39,540 nucleotides of DNA. Origin: CAYUPI01 sp964446585 (GTDB lineage Bacteria; Verrucomicrobiota; Verrucomicrobiia; Limisphaerales; UBA8199). The stretch lies in contig CAYUPI010000050.1 in the NCBI GenBank assembly GCA_964446585.1, positions 1 to 39,540 of the forward strand. Direction: 5' to 3'. Below are positions 8,475 to 16,580 of the stretch, piece by piece. A program made the translations under genes and the position numbers. The stretch's first letter is position 1; every line of letters starts with the position of its first letter. The notes under the pieces are model-generated. The model made no database searches. It had not been told where the DNA came from and saw only the letters and a program-made list of their open reading frames with translations.

Positions 8475-9110
8475 GGCAATCGGGACAGTCGATCCAACAT
8501 CAGCAACAGATTAATCCGCCATGGGATGCCGGGCTTTGCTCGGATTGCCAAAGGCTCACCGTTTTTTGCGGTCAAAACCTGCCGCCGCAGCAACCGGTCA
8601 GCGGAGGCGGAGCGAAGGGAGCGCGTCTGTGGCCAAGTTCAGCCGCAGCACCGGCGAGAGGGCAACGCCTTGAATGGATGGCGGCTGTACGGAAAGGAAG
8701 GCAGACCCGGGAGCGTCGGATGACCGGTTTTAGTGCGAAACTTTGGGCACGAGCCGATCAATCTCTGTCAACAGTTGGATGGGACTGAACGGTTTCGTCA
8801 GGAACATGGCGGCGCCGGCGGCTTTGGATTCCTGCTGGGCGGCATAATGCGGGTTGGCGGTTATCATGATAACGGGAATTGCCTTGGTGTGATCCTCCTT
8901 TTTCAACCGCCGCAGCGCGGTCAACCCGTCCATCTCCGCCATCATCACGTCCATCACGATCAACTGCGGTCCTTCGCGGTCCGCTAGTTCGAGCGCTTCA
9001 AGCCCGTTGCTGGCCGCAATCATTTCATAGCCCGCTCGTTCGAGATGATGCTGCAGCAGCCGATGGACAATCGGCTCGTCATCCACCACGAGGATCTTCG
9101 CCATGTTCCC
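7900..9110. repeat. about 1.2-kb direct repeat, copy A
   Basis: From about 7900 (within the acyl-CoA synthetase gene) to about 9110 (just before the receiver start) the sequence is repeated in the same orientation at about 19153-20365. Coding parts are nearly identical. The roughly 255-bp spacer between the two genes is recognisably homologous but has more changes. The boundaries are set where obvious identity stops and are good to within some ten bases. Confidence 0.9.
8730..9104 (-). CDS. stand-alone CheY-like response regulator, copy A
   Basis: A 124-residue single receiver domain with no output domain. The acidic pair is in VVDDEP (Asp8, Asp9), the phospho-acceptor is Asp52 in VMDVMM, the switch Thr is residue 82 in MITAN and Lys104 lies in LTKPF, so phosphorylation should be possible. 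No kinase is adjacent. Such receivers act by protein-protein contact or as phospho-relay intermediates. A second copy at 19985-20359 differs at only three residues (35, 122 and 123). The acyl-CoA synthetase gene follows about 255 bases downstream. Its regulatory partner cannot be read from context. Confidence 0.93.
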   Translation of the reverse strand: MAKILVVDDEPIVHRLLQHHLERAGYEMIAASNGLEALELADREGPQLIVMDVMMAEMDGLTALRRLKKEDHTKAIPVIMITANPHYAAQQESKAAGAAMFLTKPFSPIQLLTEIDRLVPKVSH

Positions 9111-9270
9111 AGGTGATTACGCTTTACTCAAAGCAAGGAAGCGCACCTCCGGCCGTAGTGCAAGGGCACTTAGCCTCCTACTTGTGGCCGACAACTCTTG
9201 AGCGACGGACCTCAGCGACTACAGTTTTCGCGACTTGCGACGTCAGAATTTAGACTTGGCACTCCTTTCC

Positions 9271-11832
9271 TCACTGCACTCCCACGCGATAATAAAGCTG
9301 CGAGCCGAAAGGAGCATTGGTGTCCATATGCGTGGTCGAACCGCTTTGCCCGGCGATGTTTGTGGCAATCGCGCTGAAGATCACTTGGACATTCAAATTG
9401 GTGCTCCGCTCAACGTAATACCCCACACCTAAAACGCTTTGCCAACTGATCGACACCCCCCGGGGACCCGGCGAAGCAGAAATCATCCGCAGCACCGATG
9501 CCGCATTGGTCGGATTTGTTCCCGCCCGCCACTCCTCATAATTGTTCATCCCATCGCCATCCGAATCGGCGTAGTCTGCCGATCCATCAGAGGGCAGCCC
9601 GTTTTGCCCCAGCCAGGCATGAAGTCCGACCAAACCTGATGCCCCCTGATACTCATACGCTCCCATATCCACCGTGCCGTTTATGATTCGCGGATTGCCG
9701 TCCAAATCGGTGCTGGTCGCGACATAGAAATTGTTACCAGCATTGATACACGGAGAATTCGATTTTGGCCGGAAGTTACCCCCTGCAAAGTCCACAAACA
9801 GTGGATCCGAAGTGATATTGCCGACTCCCCCGGGATCGGGCGTCGTGCAGCAATAGCTAAAGTTCCCGCCCCCATAGTTATCGCTACCGAGGTTGCTTGT
9901 ATTGAAGTAAATGATGCAATTGGTAGAGGAGCACTGATAAGTCCCGCCGCCACCATTACCCCCTTGATTGCTCACTAGGCTACAATTTCTAAGTGTCGCC
10001 AAAGCCGCCCCGCCGCCATTGGCAGAAAATGAGGGCGGGTCTGCGACGTTGCCCGTTAGCAAACAGTTGTCGAGCGCGCCGCCATAGGCGCCTCCTCCTT
10101 GAACTGCGCCATTCGCGGAAGGAGTCACCCAATTACCCACGAGTGTGCAGCGGTTGAGCGTCGCCTGGTAAGTTGCACCGCCGCCGCCACTGACAAAAAG
10201 GCCGTGATTCCCCATCAGCAAGCAGTTAGTCAGGGCTCCGAAAGCCACTCCGCCTCCGCCACCGAAAGGCATGTTGACTGAATTGCTCACCACCACGCAG
10301 TCAGCGATGACAGCGCCGTCCTCGCAAAAAGCTCCACCCCCGCCGGCGTTGCCGGCCGAGCCATTAGTCAGCGTGAAACCAGACAGAATGGCGCCGCTCC
10401 CCAAATAAATGCATCGAATGGTTTTGGCCGTCCCTCCCGGCGCGCCCTCAATTATGGTGAACTGAGCCCCGTTGACACTGCGGAGCGCGATTGGCTTATT
10501 CACGACAACACGATTCGTGGCGGCGCCTGTGGAAAGGACCTCTCCAGTCGCGTACACACCATTTGTAACGATGACGTCGTCGCCGGCAAAGGCCGCGTCC
10601 ACCGCGTCCTGAATGTTCGTGGCCGCTGTCGCCCACGACGTGTAGGGCCGCTCAGGGCCCGGGTTATTGAGATCCACATAATGCCTGGGCGGCGGCTGGC
10701 CTTGAAATTCGTAGGCGCCCATATCCACAAGTCCAGCCACGATTCGCGCGTTGCCATCCAGATCCGCCGTTGTTGTTACGTATGAGTTATTGCCGGCATT
10801 AATGCAGGGGGAATTGGATTGGAGGCGGAGGTCGCGCCCAGCCAGATTAACGAATAACGGGTCGGAAGTAATGACAGCTTGCGCGTATCCGGAGCCAGGC
10901 TGCGGCGCGGTGCAACAATAGTTGAGGAAGCTGTGGTTCAGCTCGAAGTTATAATAGTTCGAGCCCGTGGCAGCAGTGTTGAAATATATGATGCAGTTAT
11001 TAACGTAAAGATTCGTAACCGCGAAAACCCCGCCGCCGTAACTGGCCGAGTTCCCCACCAAAGTACAGTTGTTGACGAAGATCGGCCCAAGGGACCCGTC
11101 AAAAATGCCCCCGCCTAAAAAGGCCGCGTTCCCCATGACAAGACAACCCTCCATGAGGCATAAATGTGCTCCGCCCCCGTCGCCGGCCACGTTGCCGACT
11201 ATCTGGCAGTTGGTCAACGCGCTGTAGGAAGCGCCGCCGCCATTACCCGCTGAATTGGTGCTGATCAGGCAGTTTAGCAGTTGGCCCGCGTAAGCCCCGC
11301 CACCAAGATCTGCAGCCGCGTTCCCTTTCATTACGCAATTGCTCAAGACGGTGTCGGGAAACTCGCACCAGACACCTCCACCGCTTCTCTCGTGATACAA
11401 ATCCCCGTTGATTCGAGTCGCCCCATTAGTCAGAGTAAATCCAAACAGCCTCGCCCCATTGGTCAGATAAACGCAGCGAATCGCGCCGTCCCCATTAGTC
11501 GCTCCAGGTACTTGATATCCCTGAATTGTGGTGAATTGCGGTCCGTTAACACTGTGTAGGAAGATCGCTCTATCCAACGCTACTCGGTTGGTCATGAATC
11601 CGAATACTGCTCGTCCACCGCTGGCATAAACGCCATTCGTGACGAGCACCTCATCGCCGGCCAACGAAACATCCACCGCATCCTGAATCGTCACCGCGGC
11701 CGTGGACCACGACGTGTAAGGCGCAGCCGGATTTGGGTTGACTGCATTCACGAAACGCACCGCTGCAAAACTCGACACCATCGGTGCGCACACGCAACAA
11801 GCGCAAACAAGAAGTCTCATAAGAAGTCTCAT
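9271..11832 (-). CDS. secreted double beta-helix protein with Ca-binding-like tail (beta-helix 1)
   Basis: About 853 residues from the ATG at 11832, which opens a signal peptide (MRLLMRLLVCACCVCAP...SSFA). An in-frame TTG at 11871 and an ATG at 11820 are alternatives. Two complete modules follow directly after each other. Each starts with a Y(T/S)SW(A/S)TAAxxIQDAVD strand entry and VTNGVYA, runs through Cys/Asn-rich right-handed beta-helix coils of the type NCxxxGNxAxxxGGG, and closes with SPCINAGNN...DLDGNxRI...DMGAYEFQG (choice-of-anchor Q type end). The last ~100 residues carry DSDGDGMNNYEEWRAGTNP, a Ca-binding-like repeat, and end YYRVGVQ. Predicted as an exported surface or secreted protein; no lyase catalytic site is recognised. 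Confidence 0.85.
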   Translation of the reverse strand: MRLLMRLLVCACCVCAPMVSSFAAVRFVNAVNPNPAAPYTSWSTAAVTIQDAVDVSLAGDEVLVTNGVYASGGRAVFGFMTNRVALDRAIFLHSVNGPQFTTIQGYQVPGATNGDGAIRCVYLTNGARLFGFTLTNGATRINGDLYHERSGGGVWCEFPDTVLSNCVMKGNAAADLGGGAYAGQLLNCLISTNSAGNGGGASYSALTNCQIVGNVAGDGGGAHLCLMEGCLVMGNAAFLGGGIFDGSLGPIFVNNCTLVGNSASYGGGVFAVTNLYVNNCIIYFNTAATGSNYYNFELNHSFLNYCCTAPQPGSGYAQAVITSDPLFVNLAGRDLRLQSNSPCINAGNNSYVTTTADLDGNARIVAGLVDMGAYEFQGQPPPRHYVDLNNPGPERPYTSWATAATNIQDAVDAAFAGDDVIVTNGVYATGEVLSTGAATNRVVVNKPIALRSVNGAQFTIIEGAPGGTAKTIRCIYLGSGAILSGFTLTNGSAGNAGGGGAFCEDGAVIADCVVVSNSVNMPFGGGGGVAFGALTNCLLMGNHGLFVSGGGGATYQATLNRCTLVGNWVTPSANGAVQGGGAYGGALDNCLLTGNVADPPSFSANGGGAALATLRNCSLVSNQGGNGGGGTYQCSSTNCIIYFNTSNLGSDNYGGGNFSYCCTTPDPGGVGNITSDPLFVDFAGGNFRPKSNSPCINAGNNFYVATSTDLDGNPRIINGTVDMGAYEYQGASGLVGLHAWLGQNGLPSDGSADYADSDGDGMNNYEEWRAGTNPTNAASVLRMISASPGPRGVSISWQSVLGVGYYVERSTNLNVQVIFSAIATNIAGQSGSTTHMDTNAPFGSQLYYRVGVQ

Positions 11833-11935
11833 CGAACAGTCAAAATTAAACAAAGTTCTCGGACTCACCAATCGATATCACGCGATGTCTTCTTTGGGCG
11901 CTTTACGTTTCTGTGATCTTCAGGCAAAGAGAAGA

Positions 11936-11969
11936 ATTAACCACAGACGCAAAGCGCACAGAGAAGAGA
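11936..11969. repeat. CACAGA-type intergenic repeat
   Basis: The gap between two beta-helix genes contains AACCACAGACGCAAAGCGCA followed by CAGAGAAGAG. It resembles the widespread low-complexity ACCACAGAGxCACAGAG dispersed repeats that many environmental bacterial genomes carry between genes. Only one copy is seen in this window, so family membership is by resemblance. Confidence 0.35.
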
Positions 11970-11974
11970 TCGCT

Positions 11975-14900
11975 TTACTCAACTCCGACACGGTAAAAAA
12001 GCTGCGTTCCGAACGGCGCATTGGTATCGGTAAAGGACGTGGAGCCGGCTTGTCCCGTGATATTCGTTCCAATCGTCGAGAAACTGCCAGGCAGATTCAG
12101 ACTTGCGCTGCGCTGGATGTAATAGCCGAAGCCCAAGACACTTTGCCAACTGACCGACACGCCCACCGGATCGGGCGACGCAGAAATCATTCGCAGCACC
12201 GAAGCTGCGTTGGTCGGATTGGTTCCCGTGCGCCATTCCTGGTAATTGCTCATCCCATCTCCATCGGAATCGACGTAATCAGCCGAGCCATCGGTCGGCA
12301 GCCCATAAGAATAGAGCCAGGCCACAAATTGGCCACTGACGCCCGGCTGGAATTCGTAAGCGCCCATATCGACGACGACGCCGCTGATTCGTGGACGGCC
12401 GTCCAGGTCTGTGGTCGTGGTCACATAGGTGTTATTACCCGCATTAATACAGGGGGAGTTGGATTGCAGGCGCAGGTTCCCGCCAGCCAAGTCCACGAAA
12501 CGAGGTTCGTTAGTGAGGTTGCCCACGCCGCCTGGAGGCAGCGGCAACGTGCAGCAATTGTTTAATATGCAGTTCGTGGTGAAATTCTTTCCGGTCGGGG
12601 CCGAGTTGTAGTAAGCGATGCAATTGTTCAGATTACAGTAGGCGATATACGGGCTGTTGTAGGTTTCGCCAGTAGCTGCGCCGCCATCCACGCCAGCCGA
12701 ATTACCGACGAAAGTGCAATTGTTAATATTGCCAAGCGCAACACCGCCGCCGAATCGGGGAGCCGAATTGCCGACGACCAGGGAATTATTCAATGTGCCG
12801 CCATACGATCCGCCTCCATCGCTGCCGGGAGTACATGTCCCGCCAAAGCATACTAGTCCGTCCAAAGCACGATTGGAACTCACAATGCATCCATACAGCA
12901 CGGAATCACCAACACCACCTCCGAACGCAGCCACGTTGTTTGCTACGGTGCAATTCCTAAGGGTGCAGGCCTCCGCGCCCCCCGAACCGATCGCCACATT
13001 ACCAGTGATAGTGCAACTGTTGAGCGTAGAGCTATACGCCCCACCGCCTGCGAAAGCCGTGTTGCTGCTCAGTGTGCAATTGTAAAGCGAACCCATATAA
13101 GCGCCGCCTCCGTCACCCGCGGAGTTCGACGTCAGGACACAATTCGTAATGAACACTGCGGTTGACTCACACCACACACCGCCTCCGAACTGCTGGTGAT
13201 AAAAATCATTGCTGGAAGCAAGGCCCGCCAGGCTAGCGCCCTTGGTCACGGTGAATCCAACCAACCGGGCACCGTTGGTCATGTACACACAGCGGATTGC
13301 AGCCGGACCATTGGTGGTTCCGGGCACCTGGTATCCCTCGATTGAGGTGAAATGCGGGCCATTGACGCTCCGGACTTTGACAGGTTTGGTCACAGCCACA
13401 CGGTTGGTAAACCCGTTATAAATTGCCTTACCGCCAGTGGCGTAAACCCCGTTGTTGACCACAATTTCATCCAGCGGCGCGGCTACATCGATCGCGTCCT
13501 GGATTGTCAGGGCGGCCGTCGCCCAGTTGGTGTACGCCGGAGAGGGGTTAGCCGCGTTTGGGTCAACGTAATGGAGCACATTGGGGTTGACCGTTAGCAG
13601 TGCGTTACTGCTGGTAACTGATCCCGCAACGTTTGTGATGGTAATCGAATAGTTACCTGACTCTCCCAATTGCACATCATCAAGAACAAGAACTGAGTTA
13701 GTAGCCGCTGCCAAAGGAGTTCCATTAAAACGCCACTGATAGCTCAAGGGAGGTGTTCCCCGGGCTTTCGCGCTGAAAGTGGCAATTCCACCAGCCGTCA
13801 CGGTCTGATTGGTCGGCTCGGCTAGAAAATAGGGCATCACTGCTGAGGCTGATCCTTGGAACTCATAAGCGCCCATGTCCACCGCCGCGCCGACGATGCG
13901 AGGCAGTCCATCCAAGTCCGTCGGTGCGGCTACATATGCGTTGAGGCCCAAATTGATGCACGGGGAGTTTGGTTGCAGCCTCAGATTGCCTGCTGCGAGA
14001 TCAACGAACAAAGGGTTGGCTGTGATGTTGCCCTCGCCCCCAAGGTCGGGCTCGGTGCAGCAATAATTCAGAGTAGCGGCATATTGGTTGGGGCCAGACC
14101 ATTGGGCCATGTTAAAGTAAACAATGCAGTTCTTTAAGTCGCTGCTGTCAACGCCCCCGCCGAATGGGGCCGCGTTGCTCACGACTGTGCAGTTGTTGAG
14201 TGTGCAGGCGAAAGCCCCGCCTCCCGAATATGAACCAATATTATCGATATGATTTCCAACGAGGATGCAATTGCTCAAGTCGGCCCAAGCGACGCCGGCA
14301 CCCACTGCACCGGCTGAATTACCGCTCACCGTGCAGTTGCGAAGGACCGATTTGACTTCGCGCCCGTACGCCGCTCCCCCTTCCTCAGCCCCGTTGGCGG
14401 TGAACAAGCAATCGATCAGCGTGCCTCCATAAACGCCGCCCCCCGACAATTCGGCCGAGTTTCCCGTCACCACGCAATTGGAGAGCGTGCAACTCAAGGA
14501 CTCACAGAACACTCCCCCTCCGGCTTCTTCCCGAGGGTAATCTCCTACGGCTCTCGTCGCGCCGTCTCTGATTGTGAATCCGGACATCGAGGCGTTAGTC
14601 GCCAGATAGACACAGCGGATCGCGCCGTCTCCGTTTGACCCCACGATCTGGCGGCCTTGGATGGTCGTAAACGCTGGACCGTTGACACTTCGCAAGCTCA
14701 CGGCCTTATCGACCGTCACCCGGTTCGTCATTATGCCGAACACGGCGTGCCCGCCGACGCTGTAAACTCCGTTGGTCACTACAATCTCCTCATTTGCAAG
14801 CGACACATCGACCGCATCCTGTATCGTCGTCGCCGCCGTTGCCCAGGAAGCATACGGAGGGACCGGAGTGCTGCTGCTGGCATCGACATAATGAATGGCA

Positions 14901-15103
14901 GCGAAACACGTGCTTGAGCTCAAGAAAATCAAACCGGAAGCGAGCAAATCGCCGATGCGCGTCGCGAACGAAAAGCACACCCGGATCTCAACCGTCCCGC
15001 CGGCCCTAGCCTGCGCAGCACGCCAACTCTCAACGGTGAAGTGTCGTGCTTTTTTCGGAGCTCTACCCGCGACAGCAACTCGGACCGTTTTGGCTTTATT
15101 CAT
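11975..15103 (-). CDS. secreted double beta-helix protein with Ig-like linker (beta-helix 2)
   Basis: The largest protein in the window, 1042 residues. The ATG at 15103 has AGGTG four bases upstream and lies 7 bases after the previous stop. The N-terminus is long and basic (about 45 residues) before a hydrophobic export segment IGDLLASGLIFLSSSTCFAA. Module 1 (~residues 68-440) and module 2 (~545-935) are beta-helices of the same kind as in the neighbours, each closed by a DMGAYEF end. Between them (~450-540) is an Ig-like domain: EPTNQTVTAGGIATFSA, LSYQWRFNGTPL, GNYSITITNVAGS. The C-terminal ~95 residues carry DSDGDGMSNYQEWRTGTNP and end YYR/FYRVGVE-like. Function unknown; adhesion or glycan contact is a guess from architecture. 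Confidence 0.87.
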   Translation of the reverse strand: MNKAKTVRVAVAGRAPKKARHFTVESWRAAQARAGGTVEIRVCFSFATRIGDLLASGLIFLSSSTCFAAIHYVDASSSTPVPPYASWATAATTIQDAVDVSLANEEIVVTNGVYSVGGHAVFGIMTNRVTVDKAVSLRSVNGPAFTTIQGRQIVGSNGDGAIRCVYLATNASMSGFTIRDGATRAVGDYPREEAGGGVFCESLSCTLSNCVVTGNSAELSGGGVYGGTLIDCLFTANGAEEGGAAYGREVKSVLRNCTVSGNSAGAVGAGVAWADLSNCILVGNHIDNIGSYSGGGAFACTLNNCTVVSNAAPFGGGVDSSDLKNCIVYFNMAQWSGPNQYAATLNYCCTEPDLGGEGNITANPLFVDLAAGNLRLQPNSPCINLGLNAYVAAPTDLDGLPRIVGAAVDMGAYEFQGSASAVMPYFLAEPTNQTVTAGGIATFSAKARGTPPLSYQWRFNGTPLAAATNSVLVLDDVQLGESGNYSITITNVAGSVTSSNALLTVNPNVLHYVDPNAANPSPAYTNWATAALTIQDAIDVAAPLDEIVVNNGVYATGGKAIYNGFTNRVAVTKPVKVRSVNGPHFTSIEGYQVPGTTNGPAAIRCVYMTNGARLVGFTVTKGASLAGLASSNDFYHQQFGGGVWCESTAVFITNCVLTSNSAGDGGGAYMGSLYNCTLSSNTAFAGGGAYSSTLNSCTITGNVAIGSGGAEACTLRNCTVANNVAAFGGGVGDSVLYGCIVSSNRALDGLVCFGGTCTPGSDGGGSYGGTLNNSLVVGNSAPRFGGGVALGNINNCTFVGNSAGVDGGAATGETYNSPYIAYCNLNNCIAYYNSAPTGKNFTTNCILNNCCTLPLPPGGVGNLTNEPRFVDLAGGNLRLQSNSPCINAGNNTYVTTTTDLDGRPRISGVVVDMGAYEFQPGVSGQFVAWLYSYGLPTDGSADYVDSDGDGMSNYQEWRTGTNPTNAASVLRMISASPDPVGVSVSWQSVLGFGYYIQRSASLNLPGSFSTIGTNITGQAGSTSFTDTNAPFGTQLFYRVGVE

Positions 15104-15110
15104 GTTTCAC

Positions 15111-16523
15111 CTACGGAAGGAATAGCCGGAAGAATTTCGCCGCATTAGTTGGAGGCACAGTTACAACGTTCTCGTTCGCGGTCTGGCCCACCGTTGCGGT
15201 CAAATTCGACCAACCACCGGAAGTTATCGGCAACGCCCTCGCTTCCTGCGGCACAAAGTTGCTCGCCCATAGCGGCCAGGCCAGCGTGATGTTCGGGTTG
15301 GCCAGCGCAATTCGCATCGTCGGTGAGGGAACGAACTCGTAGGCCCCCATGTCCACGGTACTGCCGATAATCCGCGGGTGCCCGTCCAGATCGGTTAAGC
15401 TTGTCACATAGGCATTCTTGCCCGCGTCGATGCAGGGGGAATTGGATTGGAGGCGGAGATTCCCGCCAGCGAGATCGACGAATAACGGTGCGTTCGTAAT
15501 TGAGCCCACGCCGAGAGACACAAAGGGCATCGGAATTGTGCAGCAGTAGCTATCAACGCCAGCAGCATCCAAGTTTGTTCCGTATGGCGCGGTATTGTAG
15601 TAGATTATGCAGTTATTCAATGAGCCATTCGTCATCCAGACCCCGCCCCCGTCTGAGCTCGTGTTTCCAACGATGGTTGAGCCAGCTACAGCCAGGGAGC
15701 CGATAACCGAGAATCCGGATACTCCTCCGCCTCTGCCGCCGGCATAGTTGCCCAGGATTAAGCAATTGTTAACGGACAACTGAATTCCAGAATCCCCGCC
15801 TACCGACACCCCGCCGCCATCACCCCCGGAATTTCCTATAAGAGTCGAGTTGTTCAGCGAACCTCCTGCTGCTCCGCCGCCCATCGTGTAGGCGACATTG
15901 CTCATTACAATACAGCCATAGAGGGTGCTCGCAAAGGTTCCGCCGCCCGAATTTGCAATGTTTCCTCTGAGCGTACAGTTTCTCAGCATCCCTCCTTGCA
16001 CCCCACCTCCGGGACCACTGGCCGAGTTGCCGCAAAATATACAATTGGAGATTGAGACGTTGTCTTCACAGAATGCTCCTCCGCCACCCTCAATTGCCCA
16101 ATAAGTATTTGCGCCATTGGTTAGAGTAAATCCGCTTAGCGTCGCGCCATTAGTCAAATACGCACACCGAACAGCACCGACATCGTGTATGGAGCCAGGA
16201 ACTTGATACCCCTGGATCGTCGTGAACTGCGCCCCGTTCACGCTGTGCACGAATAATGGCCTGTCCACCGCCACCCGGTTAGTCATAGTTCCATACACCG
16301 CTCGTCCGCCAGTGACGTAAAGCCCATTCGTGACGACGACTTCATCGCCGGCCAGGGCAACGTCAACGGCATCCTGGATCGCAGCCGCCGCGGTTGCCCA
16401 CGATAGATAGGGCGGAACCGGAGTGCGGCTGTTCGCATCGACGTAATGAACCGCGCCAAGAATGCGGCCGGGCGCCAGCATCGCCCCGACGAGATACAAC
16501 CAAAATGTTTTGCCCTCTTTCAA
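15111..16523 (-). CDS. secreted single beta-helix protein with FFRL-type tail (beta-helix 3)
   Basis: A 470-residue protein with one beta-helix module. It uses a TTG start at 16523 preceded by GAGGAG. The signal peptide is short (MKEGKTFWLYLVGAMLAPG...ILGA), followed by the shared entry VHYVDANSRTPVPPY and the IQDAVD and VTNGLYVTGG segments. Coils with GGGxxxxxLxNCxxxGN run to about residue 370 and end in SPCIDAGKN...DMGAYEF. The tail differs from the two downstream genes: ITLAWPLWASNF...NAAKFFRLFLP, the kind of short C-terminal beta domain found on many verrucomicrobial exported proteins. The next gene begins 7 bases after its stop. Confidence 0.86.
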   Translation of the reverse strand: MKEGKTFWLYLVGAMLAPGRILGAVHYVDANSRTPVPPYLSWATAAAAIQDAVDVALAGDEVVVTNGLYVTGGRAVYGTMTNRVAVDRPLFVHSVNGAQFTTIQGYQVPGSIHDVGAVRCAYLTNGATLSGFTLTNGANTYWAIEGGGGAFCEDNVSISNCIFCGNSASGPGGGVQGGMLRNCTLRGNIANSGGGTFASTLYGCIVMSNVAYTMGGGAAGGSLNNSTLIGNSGGDGGGVSVGGDSGIQLSVNNCLILGNYAGGRGGGVSGFSVIGSLAVAGSTIVGNTSSDGGGVWMTNGSLNNCIIYYNTAPYGTNLDAAGVDSYCCTIPMPFVSLGVGSITNAPLFVDLAGGNLRLQSNSPCIDAGKNAYVTSLTDLDGHPRIIGSTVDMGAYEFVPSPTMRIALANPNITLAWPLWASNFVPQEARALPITSGGWSNLTATVGQTANENVVTVPPTNAAKFFRLFLP

Positions 16524-16580
16524 AATCTCCTCTTCTATCCGTGCTAACTCGTGAAATTCGCGTTGCCGCCTTGTGCAGCA

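Noticed and set aside
11738..12565. A 275-codon plus-strand frame across the gap between two beta-helix genes
   Set aside because: Overlaps two real genes on the opposite strand, low-quality composition, no motif.
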